In this document: one piece after another, positions 19,769 through 29,814 of the stretch
Numbering within the stretch: position 1 is the stretch's first letter
Layout: the number at the start of each line of letters is the position of its first letter
Notes under the pieces: model-generated
Told to the model about the DNA's origin: nothing
Seen by the model: the letters and a program-made list of their open reading frames with translations, nothing else
Databases searched by the model: none
NCBI GenBank assembly: GCA_905182265.1
Contig: CAJJAO010000010.1
Span: forward strand, 1 to 64,000
Reading direction: 5' to 3'
From: a gamma proteobacterium HTCC2207
Lineage (GTDB): Bacteria; Pseudomonadota; Gammaproteobacteria; Pseudomonadales; Porticoccaceae
DNA length: 64,000 nt
Translations under genes and position numbers: made by a program

Positions 19769-22045
19769 CTAGGACAATTCAGCTACCTTAGGCTCTGTAG
19801 CGACTGCTAGCTCATTGTCCTCTACCGTGACAAACACAGTACCGCCCTTCTCCGCTAGACTACCAAAAAGTACTTCCTCAGCAAGAGGCTTCTTGATCTT
19901 CTCCTGGATTAGACGATCCATAGGCCGTGCACCCATTTTGGCATCATAGCCATTCTCAGCTAACCACTGACGGGCTTCATCATCGACATCGAGAAACACT
20001 TTCTTTTCATCCAGCTGAGTTTGCAACTGCACTAAGAACTTGTCTACCACGGTCTTAATAACATCAAGGCTCAACTCGCCAAACTGCACAATGCTATCAA
20101 GCCTATTGCGGAACTCAGGCGTAAACATCTTCTTGATCGCTTCCATACCATCGGTGGCATGATCCTGAAGAGAAAACCCAATAGAAGCCCTGCTCATCAG
20201 TTCAGCACCAGCGTTAGTAGTCATAATTAAAATAACGTTTCGGAAGTCTGCTTTGCGGCCGTTGTTGTCAGTCAGGGTTCCGTGGTCCATCACCTGCAGT
20301 AGCAAATTAAAGACATCCGGGTGGGCCTTTTCAACTTCATCAAGCAAGATAACAGAATGGGGTTGCTTGTTAACCGCCTCAGTCAATAGGCCGCCCTGGT
20401 CATAGCCGACATAGCCCGGAGGCGCACCAATTAGCCTTGAAACCGTGTGGCGCTCCATGTATTCAGACATATCAAAACGAACCAGCTCAACACCCAACAC
20501 ATTGGCAAGTTGACGACTAACTTCTGTTTTACCCACGCCTGTAGGGCCAGCAAAGAGGAAACTACCAATGGGTTTTTCGCCTTCTCTAAGCCCTGCTCTC
20601 GCCAACTTAATGGAGGTTGCCAGGGCATCAATGGCTGGATCTTGCCCAAATACGACCATCTTAAGCTTCTCGGCCAAACCTTTGAGCTGTGCCTTATCTG
20701 AGCTAGACACGCTCTTAGCCGGAATTCTAGCTATTTTAGATATCACCAATTCAATATCGCTCACACCGATAGTCTTCTTACGACGGCTCTCGGGCTGCAG
20801 GCGCTGGTAAGCACCAGCCTCATCGATTACATCAATAGCCTTATCAGGCAAGAAACGATCGTTGATATGGCGACTAGAAAGCTCTGCCGCAACCTTGAGG
20901 GCTGGGTTGGTAAACTTCAGATCATGGTGCTCTTCAAATCTTGATTTGAGGCCTTTTAGTATTTCATAGGTCTCTAGAATCGTAGGCTCAGGCACATCAA
21001 TCTTCTGAAAACGACGCGACAGGGCCTGATCCTTCTCAAAGATACCTCGATATTCCTGATAGGTAGTCGAACCCACACAGCGAAGTTGCCCTGAAGACAG
21101 CAAGGGTTTGAGTAGGTTAGAAGCATCCATCACACCACCAGAGGCAGCGCCTGCACCGATTATCGTGTGGATCTCATCGATAAACAGGATAGATTTATCT
21201 TTTTTCATCAACTCAGCAATAATACCTTTGAGGCGCTTTTCAAAATCACCTCGGTACTTTGTGCCTGCCAGCAAGGAACCCATATCAAGGGAGTAAATAG
21301 TGCTACCGAGCATAGGCTCAGGAACGTTCTCCTCGACAATAAGTTTGGCTAGGCCTTCTGCAATAGCAGTTTTACCGACGCCAGATTCACCTACTAATAA
21401 CGGATTATTTTTACGCCGGCGGATCAATATCTGGCTGACACGCTCAATTTCGGCATCACGACCTACTAAAGGATCTATCTGCCCAAGTCTCGCTTGTTCG
21501 TTAAGGTTGGTAGCAAATTGGCTCAGCAGGCTTTCTTCTGGCTTTTCTCCAGAGGCGCCTTCTGCCGCAGTCTCTTCATGCTGGTCATGATTGTGCTCAG
21601 ATTGGTCCGCATACTTCGAGATACCGTGAGAGATATAGTTAACAACATCAATACGGGCTATATTTTGCAGGCGTAAGAAGTACACAGCCTGGCTCTCTTG
21701 CTCACTAAAGATAGCGACAACCACATTGGCGCCCACTACTTCACTGTTGTTGGCTGAATTTACTTGGAATACTGCGCGCTGTAGCACGCGTTGAAAACCA
21801 TGAGTAGGCTGGGTCTCCTGCTCCAGCTGGGTCTCGGGAATGGTAGGCATCGTGGAATCTATGAATTCCGTCAAGTCTTGTCGCAGAATTTCAAGGTCTG
21901 CGCCACAGGCTCTAAGGACATTAGAAGCGGATGCATCGTCTAAAAGCGCTAATAGCAGGTGTTCAACGGTCATAAATTCATGACGCTTTTCACGGGCTGT
22001 TTTGAACGCTAGATTAAGGGTGACTTCAAGTTCTCTACTTAACAT
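19769..22045 (-). CDS. clpA: ATP-dependent Clp protease ATP-binding subunit ClpA
   Basis: Hsp100 unfoldase that feeds substrates to ClpP. The N-domain (residues about 1-145, MLSRELEVTLNLAFKTAREKRHEFM) contacts ClpS. D1 has Walker A GESGVGKTAIAEGLAK and KSILFIDEIHTIIGAGAASG. D2 has FAGPTGVGKTEVSRQLA, VILLDEVEKAHPDVFNLLLQ and the C-terminal GARPMDRLIQEKIKKPLAEE. There is no ClpB-type middle coiled coil. Length 758 equals the E. coli protein. It starts 2 nt after the clpS stop, so clpS-clpA form an operon read leftwards and ending at the terminator near 19680. Confidence 0.97.
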   Translation of the reverse strand: MLSRELEVTLNLAFKTAREKRHEFMTVEHLLLALLDDASASNVLRACGADLEILRQDLTEFIDSTMPTIPETQLEQETQPTHGFQRVLQRAVFQVNSANNSEVVGANVVVAIFSEQESQAVYFLRLQNIARIDVVNYISHGISKYADQSEHNHDQHEETAAEGASGEKPEESLLSQFATNLNEQARLGQIDPLVGRDAEIERVSQILIRRRKNNPLLVGESGVGKTAIAEGLAKLIVEENVPEPMLGSTIYSLDMGSLLAGTKYRGDFEKRLKGIIAELMKKDKSILFIDEIHTIIGAGAASGGVMDASNLLKPLLSSGQLRCVGSTTYQEYRGIFEKDQALSRRFQKIDVPEPTILETYEILKGLKSRFEEHHDLKFTNPALKVAAELSSRHINDRFLPDKAIDVIDEAGAYQRLQPESRRKKTIGVSDIELVISKIARIPAKSVSSSDKAQLKGLAEKLKMVVFGQDPAIDALATSIKLARAGLREGEKPIGSFLFAGPTGVGKTEVSRQLANVLGVELVRFDMSEYMERHTVSRLIGAPPGYVGYDQGGLLTEAVNKQPHSVILLDEVEKAHPDVFNLLLQVMDHGTLTDNNGRKADFRNVILIMTTNAGAELMSRASIGFSLQDHATDGMEAIKKMFTPEFRNRLDSIVQFGELSLDVIKTVVDKFLVQLQTQLDEKKVFLDVDDEARQWLAENGYDAKMGARPMDRLIQEKIKKPLAEEVLFGSLAEKGGTVFVTVEDNELAVATEPKVAELS

Positions 22046-22047
22046 AT

Positions 22048-22395
22048 CTATGACTCTTCTTCGTCGTCGCAGGGTTCTATTTCACACAGTAGCGGATGCT
22101 GGTGGTCCATCGAGTATTGATTTACGACTGCCGCTTTCGTCTCTGCTACATCTTCAGTATAGATGCCGCAGACGCCCTTTCCCTCGGTGTGTATGCTTAG
22201 CATGATCCTAGTCGCATTTTCTCGCGACTTGTAAAAGAATTGTTCTATGAGTTCAACTACAAATTCCATTGGAGTGTAGTCATCATTTAACAATATTACT
22301 TGGAACATACGGGGCTTCTTTAACATTGGCCTTGATTCTTCGACCACAGTATCGCTTTCGCGTTGCCAATCTGGTGTATTTTTTTCATCGCTCAT
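22048..22395 (-). CDS. clpS: ATP-dependent Clp protease adaptor ClpS
   Basis: Adaptor that presents N-degron substrates to ClpAP. The core [22 protein letters not shown] contains the binding-pocket NDDYTPM motif, followed by [20 protein letters not shown] use the ATG at 22395 ([13 protein letters not shown]), which leaves about 115 residues and a short unstructured N-terminal tail as in E. coli ClpS (106). An upstream in-frame start at 22419 would add eight residues with no support. It is immediately upstream of clpA and divergent from the cold-shock gene. Confidence 0.94.
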   Translation of the reverse strand: MSDEKNTPDWQRESDTVVEESRPMLKKPRMFQVILLNDDYTPMEFVVELIEQFFYKSRENATRIMLSIHTEGKGVCGIYTEDVAETKAAVVNQYSMDHQHPLLCEIEPCDDEEES

Positions 22396-22478
22396 GTAAA
22401 AACGCCAATTACCTATCAATAAAAGAGTGCCTGCATCTTATATCAAAACCTCCTAACTCGGGAACCGATGAGCGGTAC

Positions 22479-22506
22479 TTGACAGAGAATTCTGGCAATT
22501 TAAAGT
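22479..22506 (+). promoter_or_regulatory. Candidate promoter for the cold-shock gene
   Basis: A perfect -35 hexamer TTGACA (22479-22484) is followed after 16 nt by TAAAGT (22501-22506), four of six matches to the -10 consensus, about 80 nt before the ATG at 22587. The resulting leader would be fairly long, as is common for csp genes. Prediction from sequence only. Confidence 0.4.
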
Positions 22507-22586
22507 TGCAGCTGCCTTGTGAAAGGTAATACCGAGCACATTGATGTTTGCTCTTATATAACTTCAAAGGATGAAGGCGGAAGGTT

Positions 22587-22844
22587 ATGTCACATACAGG
22601 TACGATTAAATGGTTCAGTAACGCAAAGGGGTTTGGCTTTATTCTCCCCGAAGATGGCGAAGGCGACATTTTCGTCCATTACAGCGCTATTAATATCCAG
22701 GGATACAAGACTCTAAAGGCCGGACAAGTTGTAAGCTACAATACCGAGCGAGGCGAAAAGGGGTTGCATGCAATTGACATTGTTCCTGTAGAACCAGAGG
22801 ACGACCCGATAGAGTTAAGCGCAAAGAGTGCTGCATTGGCTTAA
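22587..22844 (+). CDS. cspD: Cold-shock domain protein, CspD-like
   Basis: An 85-residue CSD protein with the nucleic-acid-binding RNP motifs KGFGFILPEDG (RNP1) and DIFVHYSAI (RNP2), beginning GTIKWFSNAK. The extra acidic tail after the fold (VPVEPEDDPIELSAKSAALA) and location divergent from clpS match CspD, the stationary-phase relative that binds single-stranded DNA and can inhibit replication, rather than the 70-residue CspA. The position is identical in E. coli and Pseudomonas. A 16-nt tandem repeat and then a strong terminator follow the stop. Confidence 0.9.
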   Translation: MSHTGTIKWFSNAKGFGFILPEDGEGDIFVHYSAINIQGYKTLKAGQVVSYNTERGEKGLHAIDIVPVEPEDDPIELSAKSAALA

Positions 22845-22861
22845 GGAGCGCTTAACCGAGA

Positions 22862-22925
22862 GAGCTCTTAATCGAAAGGCCTACTAATCAAAAGGGCTCT
22901 TAATCAAAAGGGATCTTAATCAAAG
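22862..22925. repeat. 16-17-nt tandem repeat downstream of the cold-shock gene
   Basis: Four units, best represented by ggctcttaatcaaaag (22895-22910), cover 22862-22925. A more degenerate copy (cgcttaaccgagag) lies directly before. The gene's own stop context, GGCTTAAGGAG at about 22838, resembles the unit, so the array looks like decayed copies of the stop region. Each unit includes a TAA. Confidence 0.8.
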
Positions 22926-22960
22926 GCGCCATTAGCTTCAAAGCCTATAACCCAAAATAA

Positions 22961-22995
22961 AAAAAACCCGACGCTAGAGCAGCGTCGGGTTTTTT
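22961..22995. terminator. Bidirectional Rho-independent terminator between cspD and icd
   Basis: AAAAAACCCGACGCT pairs perfectly with AGCGTCGGGTTTTTT around the loop AGAGC. GC-rich stem with A-run and T-run flanks, placed between two convergent genes. Confidence 0.95.
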
Positions 22996-23017
22996 AGTAT
23001 GACAACAGCCAAACTAA

Positions 23018-24271
23018 TTACATATTTTCTATCATGGCATCGCCAAACTCAGAGCAAGACATCAGAATCGCATCATCCATCAAGCGTTCAAAGTCATAGG
23101 TCACTTTCTTTTCAGAAATAGCGCCTTCGATACCTTTGATCACCAAGTCAGCAGCTTCGCCCCAGCCTAGGTGACGTAACATCATCTCAGCAGACAAAAT
23201 TAACGACCCTGGGTTCACCTTGTCCTGGCCAGCATACTTAGGTGCTGTACCGTGAGTTGCTTCAAAGATCGCAACGTCATCAGACAGGTTAGCGCCTGGA
23301 GCGATACCGATACCACCTACCTGAGCTGCAAGAGCATCAGAGATATAGTCACCATTTAGGTTCAATGTAGCCAAAACACTGTACTCATCTGGACGCAGAA
23401 TGATTTGCTGAAGCATTGCATCGGCAATCACATCTTTAATAATGATATCTGCACCAGTGTTTGGATTCTTAACAACATGCCAAGGGCCGCCATCAAGAGG
23501 CTCGCCACCGAACTGCTCTTTAGCGACTTCATAGCCCCAGTCGCAGAAAGCACCTTCGGTGAACTTCATGATGTTGCCTTTGTGCACTAAGGTTACAGAA
23601 GGCTTGTTATGATCGATTGCGTATTGGATCGCCTTGCTTACAAGACGCTTGGTACCCTGCTCTGATACAGGCTTAACACCGATACCACAGTTCTCGTCAA
23701 AACGGATCTTGGTGACACTCATTTCTTCTTTCAGAAACTTGATCACTTTTTTGGCATCGTCTGTACCAGCACGCCACTCGATACCGGCATAAATATCTTC
23801 GGAATTTTCACGGAAGATGCACATATCGACCTTGTTAGGCTCTTTAACAGGAGACGGAACGCCCTCAAACCAGCGCACAGGACGCTGACACACAAACAGA
23901 TCAAGCTCTTGACGCAGAGCAACGTTTAATGATCTAAAGCCACCGCCAACTGGCGTAGTCAGAGGACCTTTAATCGAAACAACGTATTCTTTAACCGCTT
24001 CTAAGGTCTCAGCTGGAAACCAATCGCCTTCGTACATCTCAGCTGCCTTCTCACCACAGAAGACTTCCATCCAAGAGATTTGCTTGCTGCCGTCATAGGC
24101 TTTAGCCACTGCCGCATCAATAACCTTGACCATAACCGGTGTAATGTCGACACCAATACCATCACCTTCAATAAAAGGTATAACTGGATTGTTAGGTACA
24201 TTGAGTGAAAGGTCGGCGTTGACTGTAATTTTTTCACCAGATTGTGGAACCTGGATGTGTTTGTATCCCAT
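23018..24271 (-). CDS. icd: Isocitrate dehydrogenase (NADP+), dimeric bacterial type
   Basis: TCA-cycle enzyme converting isocitrate to 2-oxoglutarate. The substrate loop [22 protein letters not shown] includes the Ser that IDH kinase would phosphorylate (E. coli Ser113). NADP-specificity context and the C-terminal [33 protein letters not shown] are typical. Length 417 equals E. coli Icd (416). It competes with isocitrate lyase (aceA, 36122) for isocitrate, so the glyoxylate branch point enzymes are both within 15 kb. AceK is not in the window. Confidence 0.97.
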   Translation of the reverse strand: MGYKHIQVPQSGEKITVNADLSLNVPNNPVIPFIEGDGIGVDITPVMVKVIDAAVAKAYDGSKQISWMEVFCGEKAAEMYEGDWFPAETLEAVKEYVVSIKGPLTTPVGGGFRSLNVALRQELDLFVCQRPVRWFEGVPSPVKEPNKVDMCIFRENSEDIYAGIEWRAGTDDAKKVIKFLKEEMSVTKIRFDENCGIGVKPVSEQGTKRLVSKAIQYAIDHNKPSVTLVHKGNIMKFTEGAFCDWGYEVAKEQFGGEPLDGGPWHVVKNPNTGADIIIKDVIADAMLQQIILRPDEYSVLATLNLNGDYISDALAAQVGGIGIAPGANLSDDVAIFEATHGTAPKYAGQDKVNPGSLILSAEMMLRHLGWGEAADLVIKGIEGAISEKKVTYDFERLMDDAILMSCSEFGDAMIENM

Positions 24272-24404
24272 TGTAATCTCCGAGAAAGATGAGCTTAGTT
24301 TTATTATTTTGTAAAAAATTTACCAGATGGCGGCGATTTTACAGTATTTCGTGGCTTTTTTGTAACCCTGTTTCATTTACAATAGGGCGAAATGGAGAAA
24401 AATA

Positions 24405-24983
24405 TTGGCTAAATTGATCATATTAAACAAACCTTTTCAGGTACTGAGCCAATTTACCACCGACGGGGACAAGAAAACCCTCGCAGACTATGTGCCGACA
24501 AAAGGAGTCTACCCTGCTGGCCGTCTAGATTTTGACTCTGAGGGACTACTATTACTTACAGATGATGGGCAGCTACAGGCTCAAATCAGCGATCCAAAAT
24601 ACAAGCTAACCAAAACCTATTGGGCTCAGGTTGAGGGCCAAGCAAGAGAAGACCAGTGTGCGCAACTTTGTCGTGGTGTCAGCCTTAAAGATGGCCCAGC
24701 ATCGGCGTTAACATGCGAGATATTGTCGGCCCCTGATCTATGGGATCGCGCACCGCCTATTCGTGAGCGCCAGTCAATACCCACCAGCTGGTTAAAAATA
24801 GTGATTGCTGAAGGCCGTAATCGTCAGGTGCGCAGAATGACAGCAGCTATTAACTTGCCGACATTAAGGCTCGTGCGGGCTCAAGTTGGGGAATGGCATA
24901 TTAATGGCCTTAAGCCGGGTGAATACCGCAGTCTTGACGTTGAAGTAGCAAAATCTAGTGCCAGAAAGTTTAACCGCCGATAA
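24405..24983 (+). CDS. rluE: 23S rRNA pseudouridine synthase RluE (RsuA family)
   Basis: RsuA/RluB/E/F-family pseudouridine synthase. The catalytic Asp is in GVYPAGRLDFDSEGLLLLTDDG. KTYWAQVEG and EGRNRQVRRMTAAINLPTLRLVR are the other family signatures. RluE acts on U2457 of 23S rRNA in E. coli. The start is TTG at 24405, preceded by GGAG at 7 nt spacing; the ATG at 24392 is out of frame. It is divergent from icd and followed 10 nt later by nudJ, exactly as in E. coli (icd, rluE, nudJ, mnmA, hflD, purB). Confidence 0.92.
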   Translation: MAKLIILNKPFQVLSQFTTDGDKKTLADYVPTKGVYPAGRLDFDSEGLLLLTDDGQLQAQISDPKYKLTKTYWAQVEGQAREDQCAQLCRGVSLKDGPASALTCEILSAPDLWDRAPPIRERQSIPTSWLKIVIAEGRNRQVRRMTAAINLPTLRLVRAQVGEWHINGLKPGEYRSLDVEVAKSSARKFNRR

Positions 24984-24993
24984 GGAAGATCAA

Positions 24994-25440
24994 ATGCCCA
25001 ATAAAATACACCTGACAGTAGCCACAGTAATCGAAAGAGATGCACAGTTCCTGATGGTGAAGGAAACAAAAGCTGGTGTGCAGGTGATCAATCAGCCGGC
25101 GGGTCATGTTGAAGTCGGTGAAGATATCCTGCAGGCAGCGCTTAGAGAGACCATGGAAGAAACTGGTTGGGAAGTATCCATCACCGGATTTTTAGGGATT
25201 TCTACACATTTTGCACAGGCTACAGGCATCACCTATTACCGGCTAACCTTTGTTGCACAGCCTGTTCGGCAAGATAGCCTTGCGGTTATTGATGCCGATA
25301 TAGATATGCCGCTATGGATGACCTTTGAAGAAATTAGAGCGGAAGAACCGCGATTGCGCAGTGACATGGTGCTTAAGTGCATCGAGGATTATCTAGCTGG
25401 GCGCATTTTCCCTTTGGATATATTTCGCAACCGCTTATAG
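24994..25440 (+). CDS. nudJ: Nudix phosphatase NudJ
   Basis: A roughly 148-residue Nudix hydrolase with box GHVEVGEDILQAALRETMEE followed by TGW, fitting G-x5-E-x7-REUxEExGU. NudJ hydrolyses hydroxymethylpyrimidine pyrophosphate and nucleoside di/triphosphates. I place the start at ATG 24994 (MPNKIHLTVATVIER), with AGGAAG upstream. An in-frame GTG at 24958 would overlap rluE without support. The gene lies in the conserved rluE-nudJ-mnmA-hflD-purB string. Confidence 0.9.
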   Translation: MPNKIHLTVATVIERDAQFLMVKETKAGVQVINQPAGHVEVGEDILQAALRETMEETGWEVSITGFLGISTHFAQATGITYYRLTFVAQPVRQDSLAVIDADIDMPLWMTFEEIRAEEPRLRSDMVLKCIEDYLAGRIFPLDIFRNRL

Positions 25441-25468
25441 TATCGGGTCCAGCGAACTGACTCTTATT

Positions 25469-25532
25469 AAGTGCTGCTTTATATAAGTACTGTTTAATAT
25501 AAGCACTGCTTAATACAAGTATCGTTTCAAAT
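25469..25532. repeat. 16-nt tandem repeat between nudJ and mnmA
   Basis: Four consecutive 16-nt units: aagtgctgctttatat, aagtactgtttaatat, aagcactgcttaatac and aagtatcgtttcaaat. They fill most of the 108-nt gap. Sequence near the nudJ stop (CGCTTATAGTATCGG) resembles the last two units, so the array may derive from the gene end. Confidence 0.85.
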
Positions 25533-25548
25533 TTAGGCCAGGATTTTC

Positions 25549-26670
25549 ATGAATAAACCGCAGAAAGTTATCGTTGGCATGTCCGGTGGGGTCGACTCAT
25601 CCGTGGCCGCGTTTCTGCTGATTGAGCAGGGATATGAGGTTGAAGGCCTGTTCATGAAAAATTGGGATGAAGACGATGGCTCTGAGTACTGCACGGCCAT
25701 GGCTGATTTGGCCGACGCTCAGCAGGTCTGCGATAAGCTCGACATCCCATTGCACTCCGCTAACTTTGCAGCGGACTACTGGGACAATGTTTTTGAGCAT
25801 TTTCTTGCTGAGTATCGCGCTGGCCGCACTCCCAACCCAGATATTCTCTGTAACCGCGAAATCAAATTCAAAGTGTTTCTCGATTATGCGCAAATTATGG
25901 GGGCAGACTTTATAGCCACTGGTCATTACACCAGAGTCGACTCCCAAAATGGCAGTGCGCGCTTATTAAAAGGCTTGGATAACAATAAAGATCAAAGCTA
26001 CTTTTTGCATGCAGTACCAGAAGCAGCCTTTGCTAAGTCGCTGTTTCCTGTAGGTGAATTAGAGAAACCTGAGGTGCGGCGAATAGCTGCAGAACAGGGT
26101 TTTGTAACGTCCTCTAAAAAAGACAGCACAGGCATCTGCTTTATTGGCGAGCGTCGCTTTAAGGATTTTCTAGAGCAGTACCTGCCCGCTCAGCCCGGCG
26201 AGATGCGCACACCAGAGGGCGTACTGATGGGCAAGCATCAGGGCTTGATGTTTTACACCTTGGGCCAGCGTCAGGGTTTAGGTATCGGTGGCGTCAAAGA
26301 TAGTACTGATGAACCATGGTTTACGTTGGATAAAGACTTAGAGCGAAACATTTTGATAGTAGGGCAAGGTACGGACCATCCCCTGCTGTTTACCAATCAC
26401 CTAGCCGCCGTCGATATTAATTGGATTAATGGGCGCCCTGATGCGCCTTTTGAATGTTATGCCAAGACGCGCTATCGCCAGCCAGACCAACTGTGCTGGG
26501 TAACACCTACTGAAGATGACGGCTGCCATATTGTATTCGACCAGCCTCAGCGAGCCGTAACTCCCGGCCAGTCGGTTGTACTTTACAGTGATGACCACTG
26601 CCTTGGCGGCGGCGTTATACAGCGCGCATGGAATGCCTCATCTTCTGTTATAGCTCAGAGCGCCCTGTGA
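25549..26670 (+). CDS. mnmA: tRNA 2-thiouridine(34) synthase MnmA (TrmU)
   Basis: Thiolates U34 of tRNA Lys, Glu and Gln. N-terminal PP-loop [15 protein letters not shown], catalytic cysteines in [14 protein letters not shown] and [16 protein letters not shown], and the C-terminal beta-barrel ending [20 protein letters not shown]. The 373-residue length is typical. Sulfur would arrive through the Tus relay, and a tusE gene is present at 52128. The TGA overlaps the hflD ATG by one base (TGATG). Confidence 0.97.
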   Translation: MNKPQKVIVGMSGGVDSSVAAFLLIEQGYEVEGLFMKNWDEDDGSEYCTAMADLADAQQVCDKLDIPLHSANFAADYWDNVFEHFLAEYRAGRTPNPDILCNREIKFKVFLDYAQIMGADFIATGHYTRVDSQNGSARLLKGLDNNKDQSYFLHAVPEAAFAKSLFPVGELEKPEVRRIAAEQGFVTSSKKDSTGICFIGERRFKDFLEQYLPAQPGEMRTPEGVLMGKHQGLMFYTLGQRQGLGIGGVKDSTDEPWFTLDKDLERNILIVGQGTDHPLLFTNHLAAVDINWINGRPDAPFECYAKTRYRQPDQLCWVTPTEDDGCHIVFDQPQRAVTPGQSVVLYSDDHCLGGGVIQRAWNASSSVIAQSAL

Positions 26671-27353
26671 TGTTTTCTCGCCCAACCTACGAACAGGCCC
26701 TAGCATTAGCCGCGGTGTTTCAAAGCTGCGAACTGGTAGCTGAGCTCGCACACAATGGAGACATTGCCCCCGCAAGCCTAGAGCTATGCATGAGTGCCCT
26801 GCTTAATCAGAACCCAGAATCTATAGAAGATATTTATGGGTCTGAGAAAAACTTAGCGATCGGTATTGCATCAATGAAAGCTCTCATGGGAGGCAGCAAC
26901 ACAGAGCCTTCCGCACAAGAACCAGAGCAGGAACAAGAGCTAAAACAAGAACTAAAACAAGAACTAAAACAAGAGCAAAGACCAGAGGTTATGCGCTACG
27001 TTATCTCTATCTTGTATTTGGCCCGCAAGGTATCGGGCAATAAAAAGATGCTTAACAGCATTGGGAATGGCATTGAAAACGCCGCCCGTCAGGCACAACA
27101 CTTTTCACCCACCCATGACAATGTTTGTGGCAATATTGCATCCCTTTACCAAGATACCGTTAGCACCATGCGACTGCGTATTCAGGTCAGTGGCTCGGGG
27201 CTATATTTACAACAGCCAGCGGTTGCCCAGCGTATTCGTTGCCTGTTATTTAGCGCAATCCGTAGTGCCTTTTTATGGCAACAGCTCGGCGGTAAGCGAA
27301 CCCATCTTATGCTGCAGCGCAAAACCCTAGCGCGCCTATTACCCAATCTTTAA
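26670..27353 (+). CDS. hflD: High frequency lysogenization protein HflD homologue
   Basis: All-helical, membrane-associated HflD family protein (about 227 residues), encoded between mnmA and purB as in E. coli. Recognisable blocks include EQALALAAVFQSCELVAELAH, NGDIAP and a C-terminal RIRCLLFSAIRSAFLWQQLGGKR. I use the ATG at 26670 that overlaps the mnmA stop. A 12-nt tandem repeat inserts a Q/E/L/K-rich loop (ELKQ units) near residue 95, where relatives have a short linker. The cellular role outside lambda lysogeny is poorly known. Confidence 0.88.
   Translation: MFSRPTYEQALALAAVFQSCELVAELAHNGDIAPASLELCMSALLNQNPESIEDIYGSEKNLAIGIASMKALMGGSNTEPSAQEPEQEQELKQELKQELKQEQRPEVMRYVISILYLARKVSGNKKMLNSIGNGIENAARQAQHFSPTHDNVCGNIASLYQDTVSTMRLRIQVSGSGLYLQQPAVAQRIRCLLFSAIRSAFLWQQLGGKRTHLMLQRKTLARLLPNL
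26931..26977. repeat. In-frame 12-nt tandem repeat in hflD
   Basis: Units gaacaagagcta, aaacaagaacta, aaacaagaacta and a partial aaacaagagca encode EQEL-KQEL-KQEL-KQEQ. The two central units are identical. The unit is a multiple of three, so frame is preserved. Confidence 0.85.
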
Positions 27354-27358
27354 TATTT

Positions 27359-27373
27359 ATTCCCAAAGGGAAT
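27359..27373. promoter_or_regulatory. Short perfect palindrome upstream of purB
   Basis: ATTCCC-AAA-GGGAAT is a 6-bp-arm inverted repeat 6 nt after the hflD stop and about 80 nt before purB. It could be a weak operator or part of a terminator, but no T-run follows and it does not match the PurR box. Low confidence in function. Confidence 0.25.
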
Positions 27374-27382
27374 TTACTGTAA

Positions 27383-28831
<1,449 letters not shown>

Positions 28832-28836
28832 ACAGT

Positions 28837-29790
28837 ATGACGAATCCATTCCCGGTACTAGGCGATATTAGCGCGGAAGAGTTTCTGGCTGATTACTGGC
28901 AGAAAAAACCACTGTTGATTCGCAATGCTATTCCCAATTTTGAACCGCCTGTTGATGGCGACGAGCTGGCCGGCATGGCCCTTGAGCAGGAAGTCGAATC
29001 TCGCCTAGTGGTAGGTGCCGATTGGCAGCTAGAACATGGCCCATTTACTGAAGAGCGCTTCCAGACGTTGCCCAGTACCGACTGGACATTATTGGTACAA
29101 GCTGTCGATCTCTGGGTTCCCGAAGTAGCAGAGCTATTACATGAATTTAACTTTTTGCCGCCCTGGCGGCTTGACGATATTATGGTCAGCTATGCCGAAG
29201 CTGGCGGCAGCGTAGGCCCTCATTTTGACTACTATGATGTGTTCTTGCTGCAAGGAGCTGGCCAGCGTCGTTGGCAGATAGGGCAACGTTGCGACAACGA
29301 TACCCCTCTTGCGACCGGCACTGATTTGAAAATCATTGCCGACTTCAAGGCCACCAATGAATGGGTGTTGAATACGGGTGATATGCTCTATATACCACCA
29401 CAAATTGCTCACCATGGGGTTGCTGTGGGTGACTGCACGACCTTTTCCATTGGCTTTCGTACGCCTGCTGCCACAGAAATGCTAGATGATCTGGCCACCG
29501 AATTACTGAGCCGAGGCCCAGCCCCAACTTACCTGATGGACCCGCCGCTAACCCCAGCCATGGCTAATAGCAATATATCTGCAGCCTACATAGCTAAGGT
29601 TAAAGCATTGCTGTTAGACACCTTAAATGATGACCAACTACTAGCAGAATGGTTTGCCCAGTTTATGACTGAGCCTAAGTACCCCATGCTAGTGGATGAG
29701 ACTGGTGAGGAGCGCGTTGCCAGCATTGAGAACCCCAATGCCCCGGGAACCTACAGCCATTTTGAGAATGGCTTAAAGGCCGACAGCTAG
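28837..29790 (+). CDS. roxA: Ribosomal protein uL16 3-hydroxylase RoxA (YcfD), cupin/JmjC type
   Basis: 2-oxoglutarate/Fe(II) oxygenase that hydroxylates an arginine of ribosomal protein L16. The metal ligands are visible in VGPHFDYYDVFLLQG (H-x-D) and in IPPQIAHHGVAVGD (distal His). The opening SAEEFLADYWQKKPLLIRNA is family-typical. At 317 residues it is about 55 shorter than E. coli YcfD, with a reduced C-terminal winged-helix part. It follows purB closely and probably shares its transcript. Confidence 0.88.
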   Translation: MTNPFPVLGDISAEEFLADYWQKKPLLIRNAIPNFEPPVDGDELAGMALEQEVESRLVVGADWQLEHGPFTEERFQTLPSTDWTLLVQAVDLWVPEVAELLHEFNFLPPWRLDDIMVSYAEAGGSVGPHFDYYDVFLLQGAGQRRWQIGQRCDNDTPLATGTDLKIIADFKATNEWVLNTGDMLYIPPQIAHHGVAVGDCTTFSIGFRTPAATEMLDDLATELLSRGPAPTYLMDPPLTPAMANSNISAAYIAKVKALLLDTLNDDQLLAEWFAQFMTEPKYPMLVDETGEERVASIENPNAPGTYSHFENGLKADS

Positions 29791-29814
29791 CTCTTAATCC
29801 AGCTCTTAATCAAG
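29791..29814. repeat. 12-nt duplication carrying the ggt stop codon
   Basis: ctcttaatccag (29791-29802) and ctcttaatcaag (29803-29814) are tandem. The second contains the ggt TAA (read on minus), so the end of ggt appears duplicated into the 15-nt gap before roxA. Confidence 0.65.

Noticed and set aside
29791..29814. Terminator between roxA and ggt
   Set aside because: The two 12-nt units are direct, not inverted, repeats and form no stable stem.
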